The notes: a model not told the origin generated them from the letters alone. 64,000 bases of DNA from Arthrobacter sp. 24S4-2 (GCF_005280255.1 NZ_CP040018.1:2418001-2482000), one strand, 5' to 3'. Shown: positions 36,053-45,347, numbered from the stretch's first letter. Numbers and translations are program-made.

Positions 36053-36876
36053 TCATTGTGCGACCCGACGCGGCGAGGGTAGTGGGTTCCGGAGCGGGCC
36101 ACCCGCTTCGGGGTGCGGGAGTGCTTCCGTGCGCACACCTCGCGTCGGCACGTCGCGGTGGTCGCCGGCGACCTCCTGACCGGCGTCATTGTTCATTTGG
36201 CTGTGGTTCCGTGGGCGCGGTTGCGGGTCGATGCCCAGTTTCGTCAGTGCCGTACGCACAAGCGCAGGGACCGCTCCAGGGGGAACGGCGAGTGCCTGGC
36301 TGATGCACTCATCGTCCCGTCCGTGTGCGAGCAGGGACAGCAGATCACGCTCCGCAGGGGCCAGGTTGACGGGGGACGACGTGACCGGCCGGGGCTTCCC
36401 GTCCACGGTCCGGGCGGCAGCTGAGGAGAAGTCGTGGATGACCTGGGATCTGACGGTGGCGTTGATAGGGGAGTTCCCGCCCGCTGTGCGCCGGATGGCG
36501 GACAGCAGAACATCCCGTCGGAGCTGTCGCAGCACCAGGCCGCTGGCTCCAGCGGGGACCGCTTCCCGGACCGAGAGGTCATCCTCGTAGCTGGCCAGCA
36601 GCAGGAACTGCAGCGAGGGCAGAAGACCGCGTGCGGCGCGGCAGAATTCGACTGCGGTACTGTCCTCCAGCCGGATGTCCACCACGGCAACGTTTGGCCG
36701 GATGCTCAGGACCTGCGGCAGGGCTTCAGCTGCGGAACCGGCTGTGTGCGCCGGCCTGAACCCCTCGCTGTCCAGAAGTATCCGTAGCTCCTCCCGGACC
36801 GAAGGCAGGCAGGCCAGAATCAGGACGCCCGGGCCGGGTGTCGTTGAAGGGCCGGCCTCATGCCTGTTGATTCCAT
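36053..36876 (-). pseudogene. NarL/LuxR-type response regulator with no proper start
   Basis: The frame reads VLILACLPSVREELRILLDS, then VAVVDIRLEDSTAVEF with the phospho-acceptor Asp, and a C-terminal LuxR-type HTH, LAPAERDLLSLLAHGRDDEC followed by VRTALTKLGI. The paired acidic residues near the N-terminus of a receiver domain are missing (LACLPS). No ATG, GTG or TTG exists in frame upstream of MVDIRL (36685), which would cut into the receiver. An ATG at 36876 lies beside AGGAGG but in another frame, so a frameshift between 36830 and 36876 is likely. No sensor kinase gene is nearby. Confidence 0.5.
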
Positions 36877-36985
36877 TCCTCCTCGTCCTGAGTCGTCGCA
36901 GTGCGCATTTAAGTTTCGTTCGTTCGTTTGGACCCCGTAAGTGCCGATGGTCCCGCCACAGCAGCGGTGTCGGTGGGCGGGGCGG

Positions 36986-38005
36986 TCAGAAGAGGGGCGG
37001 GGCGCCTGCCGGGAGGATGGCTGCGATGTTCCGGGGTGTGCGGATGACCTGGCCGGCGAAGGCGAACCCGCCGCCGAACCCGAAGAGCAAGGCGGGGCTG
37101 TCCGGGGGTACTTCCCCGGTGCGTACGAGTTTAGCCAGGGCGATCGGGATGCTGGCTGATGAGGTGTTCCCGGAGTGGATCACGTCGCGGGCGGTGATTT
37201 CCCGGGGGATGCCGAGCTGGTCGGCGAGGGGTTCGATGATGCGCAGATTCGCCTGGTGCGGAATGAACGCGGCGAGATCCTCGGGGCGGATTCCCGCCAG
37301 TTCGCAGGTCCGGCGTGCCAGTTGCGCTGCCTGTGTGATGGCCCAGCGGTAGACGGTGAGGCCCTCCTGCTCCAGGTGCAGGGAGGGCTCTTCTATTCTG
37401 ACTGCCTGTGCGAGGCCCGGTACTGAGCCCCAGTGGACCGGCCCGACACCGGGTTCGTCGGTGGCTGTCAGGATTGCCGCGCCGGCTCCGTCTCCGACCA
37501 GGACGCAGGTGCTACGGTCGGCCCAGTCGGTGAAGTCGCTGAGTTTTTCCGCTCCGATGACAAGGGCCGTGGTCGCGGACCCTGCCCTGATCGCCTGATC
37601 GGCGATGGCCATCGCATGGGTGAAACCGGAACAGGCGGCGTTGACGTCGAAAACGGCCGGTGACCCGGCTCCGATGCTGGCCGAGACCCGGCCAGCGGTG
37701 CTTGGGGAACGGTCCTTGGCCGTGACGGTGGCAACGATGATCAGGTCCAGGTCCACGGCGTCCAGCGCGGCGTCCTGAAGGGCGTCCAGTCCGGCCTGGA
37801 TGGCCAGGTCGGCCACGGATTCGGTGTCCGCGATGCGGCGCGATTCGATGCCCACCCTGCTGCGGATCCATTCGTCACTGGTGTCCACAATCAGGCTCAG
37901 TTCACTGTTCGTGAGGATTCTGCCGGGTTGGTAGGATCCGACGCCGACGACACGGGATCCGCGGACAGGCGCGTCCGGCATGCTACGGGGCGGGGACGGG
38001 TTCAT
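36986..38005 (-). CDS. fabH: 3-oxoacyl-ACP synthase III (FabH-like)
   Basis: Start at ATG 38005 (AGGAG upstream) gives 339 residues, the usual KAS III length. The catalytic Cys lies in FDVNAACSGFTHAMAIADQA, the active-site His in FIPHQANLRIIEPLADQLGI and Asn in VIHSGNTSSASIPIALAK; FGFGGGFAFAGQV is the C-terminal glycine-rich motif. FabH starts fatty-acid synthesis by condensing an acyl-CoA with malonyl-ACP. It stands alone, away from other fab genes, at the end of an ArsR-headed operon, so it is probably an extra isoform. It follows the K+ channel gene by 43 bases. Confidence 0.85.
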   Translation of the reverse strand: MNPSPPRSMPDAPVRGSRVVGVGSYQPGRILTNSELSLIVDTSDEWIRSRVGIESRRIADTESVADLAIQAGLDALQDAALDAVDLDLIIVATVTAKDRSPSTAGRVSASIGAGSPAVFDVNAACSGFTHAMAIADQAIRAGSATTALVIGAEKLSDFTDWADRSTCVLVGDGAGAAILTATDEPGVGPVHWGSVPGLAQAVRIEEPSLHLEQEGLTVYRWAITQAAQLARRTCELAGIRPEDLAAFIPHQANLRIIEPLADQLGIPREITARDVIHSGNTSSASIPIALAKLVRTGEVPPDSPALLFGFGGGFAFAGQVIRTPRNIAAILPAGAPPLF

Positions 38006-38048
38006 GGGTGGCTCCTGGTCTGGGTGCGGTATGGCATGACGGTGCCCG

Positions 38049-38933
38049 TCAGCGCGGGTGAGGGGAAACGTGTTCGGCGATGGCATGCTCCCGGGAGGGG
38101 GCGGTGAGTTCTTCGATTCGGGCTGTGAGTTCTTCGATGCGGACTGTGAGCCGGGTGAGTTCTTCGTGCATGGGTGCCTCGACGGCGCCGAGTTCGGCCG
38201 CGGTTTCAGCGGCGACGTTTTCGACGAGCCAGGAGGCGACGGCGGCGGTGACTATCCCCAGGACTGCGATGCCGCCGATCATGAGTCCGGCGGCGACGAA
38301 CCGGCCTAGCTGCGTGACCGGGTAGAAGTCGCCGTAGCCGACAGTGGTGATGGTGGCCACGGCCCACCAGAGGGCGTCGCTGAAAGTGGTGATGTTCGCT
38401 CCGGTGGTGTTTTGTTCCACGTCCAGGGCGGCCAGGGCGCCGGCGTAGGTGAGCAGGGCCGCGGCAGAGAGGACATAGGCGATGATCCGGCCCCGCAGGG
38501 CGCTCCCGGCGGCGCGGTGCATCAACTGCAGGAGCGTGATCAGACGCAGCAGGCGAAGGGGCCGCAGGACGGGCAGGACCACGATGAGCAGTTCGTGGAG
38601 GTTCCGGAGAAACCATCTGCCCCGGCGGGGGGCCAGCAGAAGATTCATGGCATAGTCCACGCCGAACGCGGCCCAGGTGACCCAGATTACGGCCTCGATT
38701 GCTCCTGACCGGGCTTCGGGCAGGTTGGCGATGACCTGGAACGAGTAGGCGGCCAGGAACAGAACGGCGGCGGCGAGCAGCGGCCATTCCGACGCCCGGC
38801 GCCAGGCCTGTTGGGTCAGGGCCGGGTGGCCGGGCCGCTGCCGCGCACGGGCGGCGCCCCGGTCGCCGGGACCGGGGCGGGCGTCGTTGCCCGTCCCCGC
38901 GACGGGACGGGGCTTACGAGTCGTGTACCGCAT
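38049..38933 (-). CDS. Voltage-gated-type potassium channel (ion transport family)
   Basis: The 294-residue protein has an N-terminal Arg/Pro-rich region, four hydrophobic segments of a voltage-sensor-like domain with Arg-rich S4 (LRPLRLLRLITLLQLMHRAA), and a pore with selectivity filter ATITTVGYGDFYPVT. The C-terminus is a coiled coil with the repeated RIEELTARIEELTA, presumably for tetramerisation. Its start overlaps the end of the 79-residue protein gene by 20 bases. It would carry K+ across the cytoplasmic membrane. Confidence 0.88.
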   Translation of the reverse strand: MRYTTRKPRPVAGTGNDARPGPGDRGAARARQRPGHPALTQQAWRRASEWPLLAAAVLFLAAYSFQVIANLPEARSGAIEAVIWVTWAAFGVDYAMNLLLAPRRGRWFLRNLHELLIVVLPVLRPLRLLRLITLLQLMHRAAGSALRGRIIAYVLSAAALLTYAGALAALDVEQNTTGANITTFSDALWWAVATITTVGYGDFYPVTQLGRFVAAGLMIGGIAVLGIVTAAVASWLVENVAAETAAELGAVEAPMHEELTRLTVRIEELTARIEELTAPSREHAIAEHVSPHPR

Positions 38934-39153
38934 TGCTGTTCTCCGCGGAGGGGGTGGTTCTGCGCCCGCGCAGCGTGTCGAAGAGCTCGCTCAGGCTCAT
39001 GTTGGCAGCCGCTGCTGCGGCGGCGGGGGATATCCGTGCTGCCATGGCCTCGCACAGGGCCTGGACGAGGCGCTCGTGGGCCTGGTCGTTCCGGAACTGG
39101 ATCATTTCCAGTTCCGCCGAGGCGGACCAGATGTTACTGAGGTGTTTGTCCAT
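38914..39153 (-). CDS. 79-residue protein of unknown function
   Basis: ATG 39153 lies six bases after AGGAGG. The protein begins MDKHLSNIWSASAELEMIQF, is mostly helical, has an Ala run (PAAAAAAAN) and ends with SLSELFDTLRGRRTTPSAEN. It contains no membrane segment. I do not recognise the family. It is translationally linked to the K+ channel gene and lies 55 bases after ctaD, so it is part of the ArsR-headed operon. Confidence 0.65.
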   Translation of the reverse strand: MDKHLSNIWSASAELEMIQFRNDQAHERLVQALCEAMAARISPAAAAAAANMSLSELFDTLRGRRTTPSAENSNAVHDS

Positions 39154-39208
39154 GGCTGTCCTCCTGTGCGCGGGGCCGGGCGCGGATACGGCAGATGCCG
39201 GGAGAGGC

Positions 39209-40948
39209 TCAGTCCTCGGTGTTGGTGGAGTGGACATCCCGTCCTCCGATCTCCCTGGCGGCCGGGGCGGCCGGGGCCGGTATGCGGTCCGGTTCGTAGT
39301 CTTGGCGGCGGAGTTCGGGATGGTGCAGGTCAAGGGCCGGGCGTTCGGAACGGATGCGGGGCAGCGAGGTGAAGTTGTGGCGCGGCGGCGGGCAGGACGT
39401 TGCCCATTCCAGGGAGGCCCCGAAGCCCCACGGGTCATCCACCCCAACCTTTTCGTTGCTGCGCCAAGTGATGTAGACGTTCCAGAAGAACGGGATCAAA
39501 GAGGCGCCCAGAAGGAAGGACGAGAAGGTGGAGAACTGGTTCATCCAGGTGAAGTTGTCCTGGGGCATGTAGTCCGCGTACCGGCGGGGCATGCCGTCGA
39601 CGCCGAGCCAGTGCTGGATGAGGAAGGTGCCGTGGAAGCCAAGGAAGAGCATCCAGAAGTGGACCTTGCCCAGGCGCTCGTTGAGCATCTTGCCCGTCCA
39701 TTTCGGCCACCAGAAGTAGAACCCGGCGAACATGGCGAAAACGACGGTGCCGAAGACGGTGTAGTGGAAGTGTGCCACCACGAAGTAGGTGTCGGAGACG
39801 TGGAAGTTCAGCGGCGGGGAAGACAGGATGATGCCGGTCAGTCCCCCGAAGAGGAAGGTGACCAGGAAGCCCAGGCTCCAGAGCATGGGTGTTTCGAAGG
39901 TGAGGGAGCCGCCCCACATGGTGCCGATCCAGTTGAAGAACTTCACACCGGTGGGGACGGCGATCAGCATTGTCATGAAGGCGAAGAACGGCAGCAGCAC
40001 CGAGCCGGTGACGTACATGTGGTGCGCCCACACGGTGACCGAGAGCGCGGCGATGGAGATGGTCGCGTAGACGATGCCCTTGTACCCGAAGATGGGTTTG
40101 CGGCTGAAGACCGGGAAGATCTCGGAGACGATGCCGAAGAACGGCAGCGCGATGATGTACACCTCGGGGTGGCCGAAGAACCAGAACAGGTGCTGCCAGA
40201 GGATCGGGCCGCCGTTTGCCGGGTCGAAGATGTGGGCACCGAACTTGCGGTCGGCGCCGAGGGCGAACAGGGCCGCGGCCAGGGGCGGGAACGCCATCAG
40301 GATGAGGATGCCGGTGACCAGGGTGTTCCAGGTGAAGATCGGCATCCGCCACATGGTCAGGCCGGGGGCACGCATGCAGATGATGGTGGTGATGAAGTTC
40401 ACCGCACCCAAGATCGTGCCGAAACCGGACAGGGCCAGGCCGAAGACCCACAGGTCTCCGCCGATTCCCGGGGTGAAGGTGGTGTCCGACAGCGGCGCGT
40501 AGGCAGTCCAGCCGAATGATGCTGCGCCCTGGGGGGTGAGGAACCCGGAGACGGCGATGAGGGAACCGAAGAGGAAGAACCAGAAAGCCAGGGCGTTCAG
40601 CCGCGGAAAGGCGACGTCGGGGGCGCCGATCTGCAGCGGCATCATGACGTTGGCGAATCCGGCGAACAGCGGGGTCGCGAACATCAGGAGCATCACGGTG
40701 CCGTGCATGGTGAAGAGCTGGTTGTACTGTTCCTTGGTCTGCAGGAGCTGCATGCCGGGTTCGAAGAGTTCGGCCCGGATCAGCAGGGCCATCACGCCGC
40801 CGAAGCAGAAGAACGTGAAGGAAGAAATCAGGTACATGTACCCGATGGTCTTGTGGTCGGTGGTCGTGATCCAGCTCACGACAATCCGGCCCTTGGATTT
40901 GGGAACCACGGGGAGAGGGACCGTGGCCGTGCTGGCGCTTGGGGTCAT
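39209..40948 (-). CDS. ctaD: Cytochrome c oxidase subunit I (CtaD), stand-alone copy
   Basis: The 579-residue haem-copper oxidase subunit has twelve membrane helices. Key sites are present: [15 protein letters not shown] with a haem-a His, the Cu-B cross-linked pair in [15 protein letters not shown], the adjacent His pair in WAHHMYVTG, and [20 protein letters not shown] with the haem ligands. Length is normal and the C-terminal tail is Pro/Arg-rich. The genes for subunits II-IV are not nearby, so it must be an alternative subunit I working with chromosomally encoded partners. It overlaps the methyltransferase gene by four bases in the ArsR-headed operon. Confidence 0.92.
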   Translation of the reverse strand: MTPSASTATVPLPVVPKSKGRIVVSWITTTDHKTIGYMYLISSFTFFCFGGVMALLIRAELFEPGMQLLQTKEQYNQLFTMHGTVMLLMFATPLFAGFANVMMPLQIGAPDVAFPRLNALAFWFFLFGSLIAVSGFLTPQGAASFGWTAYAPLSDTTFTPGIGGDLWVFGLALSGFGTILGAVNFITTIICMRAPGLTMWRMPIFTWNTLVTGILILMAFPPLAAALFALGADRKFGAHIFDPANGGPILWQHLFWFFGHPEVYIIALPFFGIVSEIFPVFSRKPIFGYKGIVYATISIAALSVTVWAHHMYVTGSVLLPFFAFMTMLIAVPTGVKFFNWIGTMWGGSLTFETPMLWSLGFLVTFLFGGLTGIILSSPPLNFHVSDTYFVVAHFHYTVFGTVVFAMFAGFYFWWPKWTGKMLNERLGKVHFWMLFLGFHGTFLIQHWLGVDGMPRRYADYMPQDNFTWMNQFSTFSSFLLGASLIPFFWNVYITWRSNEKVGVDDPWGFGASLEWATSCPPPRHNFTSLPRIRSERPALDLHHPELRRQDYEPDRIPAPAAPAAREIGGRDVHSTNTED

Positions 40949-41667
40949 GAGGGGACCTCGCGATGAGAGTGTTGGGCGGGCGCGGACGGGGCCGGTGCCG
41001 GAGCGGCTGGGCTGCGGGCCAGAATGACGCAGTCCAGCGCGGGGCGGCGGGAACCGGGGACGGGCCGGGACCGGGTCTCGGCTGATTCAACGTGCAGGCC
41101 GGCCCGCCGGGCCCAGGCGGCCACCCGGGCGCTGTCGTGCAGCACGGCTGCGGTCCGTAGTCCGAGGGCGCTTTCGCGGGGGTCCGCCGGGTCGTGGCCG
41201 ATGTGCAGGAAGAGCCCGCCGGGGGCCAGGCCCGGGGAGGTGCGGGCTATGGTGCCCTCAAGGTCCGCGCCGGGCAGGTGAAGGAAGGCGGCCAAGACCA
41301 GGTCAAGGCTCCCCGGGGCGGGGGTGTGGGCGGTGACGTCGGCTACCGACCAGGTGATCAGGTCCGTGACGCCCTCGGCGAAGGCGCGTTCGCGTCCGAT
41401 GGCCAGGGCTTCGGTGGAAAAATCCATGGCCTGCACGTGCCAGCCGCGGCCGGCCAGCCACACCGCGTGGCGGCCGTCCCCGGCCCCGAGGTCCAGCGCC
41501 CGTCCGGGGGCCAGTCCGTTGAGTTCCGAGCGCACGGACGAGCTGGCCGGGGACCAGCCGTAATCGGCTTCGGCGTACCAGCGGTTCCAGACCGCGGCGT
41601 CGGCGGGGTAGCCGGGCCGTCCCCTTGCGTGCTTCCATGCCGGCAGCGGCATGCCGTCCACGCTCAT
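40945..41667 (-). CDS. Class I SAM-dependent methyltransferase
   Basis: The 240-residue protein has the Rossmann-type motif [21 protein letters not shown], motif [13 protein letters not shown] and a later [13 protein letters not shown]. The pattern resembles the TehB/thiopurine-type small-molecule methyltransferases that methylate toxic chalcogen or thiol compounds, but the substrate cannot be assigned. It overlaps both the small membrane-protein gene upstream and ctaD downstream by four bases. Confidence 0.83.
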   Translation of the reverse strand: MSVDGMPLPAWKHARGRPGYPADAAVWNRWYAEADYGWSPASSSVRSELNGLAPGRALDLGAGDGRHAVWLAGRGWHVQAMDFSTEALAIGRERAFAEGVTDLITWSVADVTAHTPAPGSLDLVLAAFLHLPGADLEGTIARTSPGLAPGGLFLHIGHDPADPRESALGLRTAAVLHDSARVAAWARRAGLHVESAETRSRPVPGSRRPALDCVILARSPAAPAPAPSAPAQHSHREVPS

Positions 41668-41951
41668 GGCCGGCTCCTGCCCGGGCGCAGGGCTGCTGCC
41701 CCTGCGGGCCCGCCGTGTGAGTTGTTGCGCCGCCGGAAAGCGGCGATTCCGGCGGGGAAGCCGACGGTTGGGCCGGTCAGTACCACCGCGGCCAGCCAGG
41801 CCGGGTTCGTGGGCCCCGCGAAAAGTGCAGGGAGGTTGAACAGCAGAAGGGCCGCGAGTGCGAAACCCAGGAGGTATTGCGGCATGCGGTCCGGTTCGGT
41901 CCGGGGTTCCAGGGGTGCTGTTGGCGGCAAAGGATGCTCCTGATCATTCAT
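41664..41951 (-). CDS. 95-residue membrane protein of unknown function
   Basis: The protein has a polar Pro/Glu-rich N-terminus, then two hydrophobic segments (QYLLGFALAALLLFNLPALF; PAWLAAVVLTGPTVGFPAGI) and a basic Gly/Arg tail. It overlaps sulP and the methyltransferase gene by four bases each, so co-translation with them is expected. I do not recognise the family. Confidence 0.7.
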   Translation of the reverse strand: MNDQEHPLPPTAPLEPRTEPDRMPQYLLGFALAALLLFNLPALFAGPTNPAWLAAVVLTGPTVGFPAGIAAFRRRNNSHGGPAGAAALRPGRSRP

Positions 41952-43687
41952 CGGACCGTGGTACTGCCGGGAGTGGCTGCCGCGTCCCGGCCATGGACGG
42001 GGTCCTGGCCGGTGTCGGCCGCCTTGTCCTGTGAGGGATGTTCTGCGGTACGGGCGGCCCTGGCACGGGCGACGTGGCTGCGGGCGTGTTCCACGGCGGG
42101 CGGCAGATCATCGAAGAGGTGTTTGTGGTGGCGCAGGGATTCCAGCACACCGACCTTGGTGACCAAGGCCAGGTGGCGTTCCTGGATGCCTTTGATCAGC
42201 ACGGTGATGCCGCGGCGTTCGAGGGCGTTGACGATGTCGGTGATGACCCGGGCCCCGGTTGCATCCAGGACCTGGAGCTGGGACATGCGGATGATGACGA
42301 CATCGACGTTTCGGATCGCACTGACCCGGTCCAGGACGCGTTCGGCCGCGGCGAAGAACAGGGCCCCGTCGAGCCGGAACACGGCGATGTGCTCGTCGCC
42401 TTCCTGAATGGGGCCGGGGATCTCTTCGCGGTGCACGCCGCTGGACTTGACCAGGGTGCGCAGGGCGAAGAAGGACGCGACGGCGATGCCGATGGCCACC
42501 GCCTCGATCAGGTCGAAGGACACGGTGATCAGGGCCGTGACGAAGAAAACGACCGTGTCGGCCCGTGTTGATCCGATGACGCTGCGCAGCGTGGCCAGGG
42601 AGACCATGCGGGTGGCAGTGACCATCAGGACACCGGCGAGGGCGGCGAGCGGGATCCGGGAGACCGGGCCGGTGGCCAGGTACACGACGCCCAGCAGCAC
42701 CAGGGCGTGCGTGACGGCGGCGAGCCGGGTCCGGCCGCCGGAGCGGATGTTCACGGCGGTGCGGGCGATGGCGCCGGTGGCGGGCATGCCGCCGAAGAAC
42801 CCGGAACAGACGGAGGCAAGGCCCTGGCCAAGGAGTTCACGGTCGGCGTCGTAAGGGCCGGTATCGGAGATCGACGCGGCAACGCGGGCCGAGAGCAGTG
42901 ACTCGATCGCGGCGAGGGCGGCGATGGTCGCGGCCGGCCCGGCCAGGGCAGTCACGGTGCCCCAGTCCAGGGCGGGGATGACCGGGGCCGGCAGGGTGTC
43001 GGGCAGGGCGCCGATCCGGGCCACCGGCAGGTCCAGCACCTGGGCTGCGATGCTGGCGATGATGATGGCGATCAGGGAGCCGGGGATCTGCGCGTGGATC
43101 CGGGGTGCGGCGATCATGATGACGGCGACCAGCGCCACCAGTGCCAGCGGGGCCAGGAGAGCGGCGGGGGATGCCGTGACGAGACCCTGGACGGCGGAGG
43201 CGGCGGCGTTGCTGCTCGGTCCGGCTTTGACGCCGAACGCGGCCGGGACCTGCTGGAGGAAGATGATCATGGCGATCCCGAGGGTGAATCCTTCGATCAC
43301 CGGCCAGGGCAGCAGCGTCACGACCCGGCCGAGCTTGAGGACACCGGCGGCGACGACGATGACCCCGGCGAGGACGGCTACCGCGGCAAGGGCCCCGGCG
43401 CCATGTGTGGCGATGACGGGACCCAGGACGACGACCATCGCCCCGGTCGGGCCGGAAACCTGGATGTTGGAACCACCGAAGACGGCGGCGACGATGCCGG
43501 CGATCACGGCGGTGATCAGTCCGCTGGCTGCACCGGCCCCGGAACTGACCCCGAAGGCCAGAGCCAGCGGGAGGGCGACGATGCCGACGGTGACCCCGGC
43601 GATGAGGTCCCCTTTCCATGTGCGGGGCAGATCCGCATAGTCCCTCCGGCCGGGCAGGAGCGCCCGTGCCGCGGTCAGGGCCTTCAT
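41948..43687 (-). CDS. SulP-family anion transporter with STAS domain
   Basis: The 579-residue protein has the SulP membrane domain: GDLIAGVTVGIVALPLALAF, QVSGPTGAMVVVLGPVIATH and EGFTLGIAMIIFLQQVPAAF. A cytosolic STAS domain follows at about residues 430-550, with HIAVFRLDGALFFAAAERVL and VLDATGARVITDIVNALERR. SulP proteins move sulfate, bicarbonate or dicarboxylates; the substrate here is not known. It is the first structural gene behind arsR, with ATGA overlap. A decayed copy lies at 33.9-34.1 kb. Confidence 0.9.
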   Translation of the reverse strand: MKALTAARALLPGRRDYADLPRTWKGDLIAGVTVGIVALPLALAFGVSSGAGAASGLITAVIAGIVAAVFGGSNIQVSGPTGAMVVVLGPVIATHGAGALAAVAVLAGVIVVAAGVLKLGRVVTLLPWPVIEGFTLGIAMIIFLQQVPAAFGVKAGPSSNAAASAVQGLVTASPAALLAPLALVALVAVIMIAAPRIHAQIPGSLIAIIIASIAAQVLDLPVARIGALPDTLPAPVIPALDWGTVTALAGPAATIAALAAIESLLSARVAASISDTGPYDADRELLGQGLASVCSGFFGGMPATGAIARTAVNIRSGGRTRLAAVTHALVLLGVVYLATGPVSRIPLAALAGVLMVTATRMVSLATLRSVIGSTRADTVVFFVTALITVSFDLIEAVAIGIAVASFFALRTLVKSSGVHREEIPGPIQEGDEHIAVFRLDGALFFAAAERVLDRVSAIRNVDVVIIRMSQLQVLDATGARVITDIVNALERRGITVLIKGIQERHLALVTKVGVLESLRHHKHLFDDLPPAVEHARSHVARARAARTAEHPSQDKAADTGQDPVHGRDAAATPGSTTVR

Positions 43688-44064
43688 CGTGAGCTGCCGG
43701 CGGCAGCAGCCAGCGGGGACGTGCCCGCCGAATGTTCGAGCTGCTCGCGGGTGGTGTGCAGCATGTCGTTGAGCAGCAGACGTGCCACGGACAGCAGGTC
43801 AGCGACCTGCGGGTACGCCAGTGAATAGAACATTTGCAGGGCCCTGCGTTCGCCCTTGACCAGATGGTAGCGGCGCAGCACGGACAGGTGCTGGGACAGA
43901 TGCGAGGCCTCCAGGCCCGTTGCGGCGAGAAGCTCCGTCACGGACACCTCCGGCGCCTCGCACAACAGTTCCAGCACCCTGATCCTCACCGGATGCGCCA
44001 ACCCCTTGAAAAGGTTGGCCTTCACCTCGTACAACGGTGCCCGGAAATCCGAGAATTCTTCCAT
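43684..44064 (-). CDS. ArsR-family winged-helix regulator
   Basis: Start at ATG 44064 (GGGAGGCAGGC upstream) gives 126 residues. ANLFKGLAHPVRIRVLELLC and the recognition region AATGLEASHLSQHLSVLRRY define an ArsR-type HTH. Only one Cys is present and the classical ELCVCDL metal site is absent, so arsenic or cadmium sensing by thiolates is unlikely. It probably represses its own operon (sulP to fabH) and, through a shared 33-base sequence, the gpx/pckG region. The signal sensed is unknown. Confidence 0.88.
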   Translation of the reverse strand: MEEFSDFRAPLYEVKANLFKGLAHPVRIRVLELLCEAPEVSVTELLAATGLEASHLSQHLSVLRRYHLVKGERRALQMFYSLAYPQVADLLSVARLLLNDMLHTTREQLEHSAGTSPLAAAAGSSR

Positions 44065-44101
44065 GCCTGCCTCCCGGCCGATCACAATATGTGCTTGCTT
44101 G

Positions 44102-44134
44102 ACTATTTTATAGTTCCATCATCCAATATAACAG
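44102..44134 (-). promoter_or_regulatory. arsR promoter/operator (33-base conserved sequence)
   Basis: On the minus strand CTGTTATATTGGATGATGG followed by AACTATAAAATAGT lies 38 bases before arsR. It matches 28 of 33 bases with 46881-46913 (gpx/pckG). A -35-like CTGTTA and -10-like TATAAA with a 16-base spacer fall inside it, so a protein bound here would block transcription. Confidence 0.7.
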
Positions 44135-44241
44135 GGGCGGAACATTCCGTCCCTGTCAGGCCCGGGTTTCCGCGGACCGACGGACACTCCACACCGGCCC
44201 AGGGCATCGGCAGCTTTGCCCGACCGGGGAAAGGGGCACCC

Positions 44242-44874
44242 ATGCCCTGCCCGATAAAGACCCCGGCGGCCGTCACGGCCCCGCCGCCCGCCAGAGGCCC
44301 GGCACCGGGGACCCCGCCCCAGCGAGACGGGCCAGGCGCGGCACGCCGCGGCCTTCCGAACCGCTGCCCGGACCCGGCCCCTCCGGTCCGTGCAGCGGCC
44401 GGGGCGGGCGGCGGCATGAGGGACCCGCGGACGGCGTCGCGGGTCGAACGGCCAGCGCCCGTTCCTGCCCCCGCGCCTCCGGCTCCGCTCATCGCGGAGG
44501 TATCGGTGGACACCTCCGGCCCGGACGTGCGCGTGGAATTCGAACTGAACAGGGCGGCAGGCAGGGGAAGCTACCTGGTCGGGCTCCGTGCCGGCGACGC
44601 GGGACGGACCACGATCCGGCACCTCACGGTCAGCCTGCGGGACGGGCGCGTCACCGGCCTGTCCACCTACGATTTCGGGACGGTCACCCGCACAGTGCAT
44701 CCCCGCGGCGGCGCCTCCTGCGTGGGTGCCTCCGTCACTGCACTCTTCCCGCGGGCCTCCCTGGCCGGGCTGGGGGAGGACCGCCGCATCACCGCCTACA
44801 GCTCCCTCAACGGACAGGAACTCCAGACAGGGATTCCCCTCACCCGGGCGGTAACGGGAGGCCTCAGGCTATGA
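44242..44874 (+). CDS. 210-residue protein of unknown function
   Basis: ATG 44242 follows GGGGAAAGGGGC. The first ~75 residues are Pro/Ala/Arg-rich and look disordered. The rest is a compact beta-rich region (IAEVSVDTSGPDVRVEFELN, TTIRHLTVSLRDGRVTGLST, CVGASVTALFPRASLAGLG). ATG 44416 is an alternative start that would remove most of the disordered part. The end overlaps the next gene by four bases. It is transcribed divergently from arsR. Family not recognised. Confidence 0.55.
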   Translation: MPCPIKTPAAVTAPPPARGPAPGTPPQRDGPGAARRGLPNRCPDPAPPVRAAAGAGGGMRDPRTASRVERPAPVPAPAPPAPLIAEVSVDTSGPDVRVEFELNRAAGRGSYLVGLRAGDAGRTTIRHLTVSLRDGRVTGLSTYDFGTVTRTVHPRGGASCVGASVTALFPRASLAGLGEDRRITAYSSLNGQELQTGIPLTRAVTGGLRL

Positions 44875-45347
44875 GCGGAGAGCCCGCGGATTTTTCCCGG
44901 CACAACCCGGGTACCGGCACCCCCCGGGATTATGCAATCTTTTTCACCAGGGAACCGGCAGCCAACGCAGCTGCCGTGGAGAAAGAGCTCGATGCCCATC
45001 TGGGGCAGTGCAGCAGCCTCCGTCAATGGACCGCAGCACGCGGCGCGACGCTGGCCGATGTCGCGTCGGGGGTGGAAGTTCTCGAAGGGCTCCTCACCGG
45101 GCCGGACAGGAACGGGCCCGCGCCATGGCGGCTCAGGGTCGAAACCGGGCTGTTCATCGGCACCGTCCTGGTCCGGAACCTCCCCGTGGCCCGGTGGCGC
45201 CTGTTGCCCAACGGCTACCCCGTCGTCCACCTTGCCGAAAACACCGACCTGGACGTCATTGCCCTCGCCCGGACGCGCCTGGAAACCGGCGCCCCGGACC
45301 TGAGGACCGTCCTGCCCTACGCCGAAAGCCTGACACCGGCACCCTAA
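44871..45347 (+). CDS. DUF6278-like protein of unknown function
   Basis: The 158-residue protein includes YAIFFTREPAANAAAVEKEL, a helical middle (LADVASGVEVLEGLLTG) and a beta-rich C-terminus (ETGLFIGTVLVRNLPVARWR, LPNGYPVVHLAENTDLDVIA). The pattern resembles the DUF6278 family of Actinobacteria, which has no known role; the assignment is from memory and moderate. It is coupled to the upstream 210-residue protein gene through an ATGA overlap. Confidence 0.6.
   Translation: MSGEPADFSRHNPGTGTPRDYAIFFTREPAANAAAVEKELDAHLGQCSSLRQWTAARGATLADVASGVEVLEGLLTGPDRNGPAPWRLRVETGLFIGTVLVRNLPVARWRLLPNGYPVVHLAENTDLDVIALARTRLETGAPDLRTVLPYAESLTPAP

Noticed and set aside
38933..40519. 528-codon plus-strand open frame
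   Set aside because: It is antisense to ctaD, a clearly recognised gene, and its product is a low-complexity Glu/Gly/Asp-rich sequence typical of high-GC shadow frames.
39435..41090. 551-codon minus-strand open frame
   Set aside because: Same strand as ctaD but in another frame; an Arg/His/Pro-rich shadow with no domain similarity.
43684..44064. Arsenic or heavy-metal resistance operon
   Set aside because: The ArsR lacks the ELCVCDL-type Cys pair and no arsB, arsC, cadA or czc-type gene is present; the P-type ATPase remnant at 27 kb is far away and broken.
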